DNA from: Saccoglossus kowalevskii
Taxonomy: Eukaryota; Hemichordata; Enteropneusta; Harrimaniidae
Direction: 5' to 3'
NCBI RefSeq assembly: GCF_000003605.2
Contig: NW_003135304.1
Span: 1-20,529 of the forward strand
DNA length: 20,529 bases
Positions within the stretch are counted from its first letter, which is position 1, and each line of letters begins with the position of its first letter. The notes beneath the pieces are model-generated. The model was not told where the DNA came from. It saw nothing but the letters and a program-made list of their open reading frames with translations, and made no database searches. Shown here piece after piece: positions 20,325 through 20,529 of the stretch. Both the position numbers and the translations under genes were made by a program.

Positions 20325-20529
20325 AATACTACTGAGAAGTTACACTGAATCTTACATTGACATGGGAGACAAGCGAATACTACTGAGAATTTACAGTGAA
20401 CCTGACAGTGACATGGGAGACAAGCGAATACTACTGAGAAACTACACTGAATCTGACAGTGACATGGGAGACAAGCAAACACTACAGAGATGTTACACTG
20501 AACCTGACTGTGAAATGGGAGACATGCAA
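20260..20529. repeat. Signature segment 18, truncated, running to the window edge
   Basis: GATGTTACAC unit (20260), SYTESYID unit (20311, with CAAATACTA), one RIYS unit (20362), then an ordinary AAGCGAATA unit (20413) and a hybrid AAGCAAACACTACAG unit with GATGTTACAC and CCTGACTG (20464). The last unit, from 20515, is cut by the window end. Confidence 0.78.

Larger units (their letters stand above)
1..20529. repeat. 51-bp tandem satellite array, about 402 monomers, filling the window
   Basis: Monomer starts (ATGGGAGAC or GTGCAAGAC) fall at 37, 88, 139, 190 and so on to 20515, always 51 bp apart except at a few indels: net -1 over 751-902, -5 at about 4519, -5 at about 10277, -13 over 11297-11589, and +1/-1 pairs at about 12459/12582, 14926/15541 and 17288/19722. 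The main variable sites within a unit are 1, 4, 5, 11, 14, 17, 20, 29, 30, 35, 40 and 51. Their combinations define the subtypes: ATGCAAACA versus AAGCGAATA middles, and AGT, AAC or ATT at 28-30. The array runs off both window ends. I find no unique spacer, flank, promoter or RNA gene anywhere inside it. Genomic role is unknown; a centromeric, subtelomeric or interstitial satellite are all possible. Confidence 0.97.

Noticed and set aside
9-20517. ATGGGAG and GTGCAAGAC as ribosome-binding or start signals
   Set aside because: These strings occur in almost every monomer by descent, so their presence before an ATG carries no information.
1-20529. CRISPR array
   Set aside because: Repeats are directly contiguous with no unique spacers, the unit is 51 bp, and no cas-like genes are visible.
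1-20529. Centromeric satellite with CENP-B box
   Set aside because: I see no match to the NTTCGNNNNANNCGGGN pattern; the only common CpG is in AAGCGAATA. Centromeric identity cannot be claimed or excluded from sequence alone.
1-20529. Telomere, transposon or rDNA-associated repeat
   Set aside because: No telomere-like hexamers, terminal inverted repeats, target-site duplications, poly-A tails, transposase or reverse-transcriptase motifs or rRNA sequence were seen; the window is pure array.

Overview
The whole window is one uninterrupted tandem-repeat array (satellite or minisatellite) of a 51-bp monomer, about 402 copies. Both edges lie inside the array, so neither flank is visible. I see no unique sequence, conventional gene, RNA gene, transposon or CRISPR array. 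A 20-kb homogenised 51-bp array points to a eukaryotic nuclear genome. That is inference from architecture only, and the species cannot be told from the sequence.

Monomer. On the + strand most units begin with ATGGGAGAC or GTGCAAGAC. They carry either ATGCAAACA or AAGCGAATA in the middle and end with a variant of TACACTGAACCTGACAGTGA. The + strand is A-rich and T-poor (a typical unit has 19 A, 9 T, 12 G, 11 C). Because 51 is divisible by 3 and the consensus lacks stops in one frame of each strand, both strands show long open frames: + reads roughly MGDMQTLLRSYTEPDSD, and - reads the cysteine-rich CLPCHCQVQCNFSVVFA. Neither is open across the array.

Higher-order layout. Much of the array alternates two monomer kinds (tails reading RSYTEPDSD and RNYTESDSD on +), which gives a 102-bp dimer. 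A recognisable signature segment (an SYTESY monomer, then two to four RIYSEPDSD monomers, then a monomer with GACAAGTGA) punctuates it at irregular spacing, near 1.0, 1.7, 2.9, 5.1, 7.8, 9.0, 10.5, 12.2, 15.2, 16.4, 18.1 and 19.4 kb, with truncated copies near 2.3, 4.0, 9.6 and 20.3 kb. Blocks of about 0.3-0.8 kb sharing rare private variants recur far apart, for example offsets of 11,509, 11,611, 5,758 and 16,246 bp. The array is a mosaic built by repeated unequal exchange or duplication, not a simple periodic satellite.

Odd places. At 11,297-11,589 six monomers have lost nearly every C that stands before T, by deletion or substitution, while the rest of each monomer is intact. At 13,885-14,088 lies an island of old, diverged monomers that keep the 51-bp length and stay open on the - strand. 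The main subfamily differences fall disproportionately at third codon positions of the - frame, several of them synonymous there. This hints weakly at a past coding role for the - strand, but private mutations do not show the same bias.
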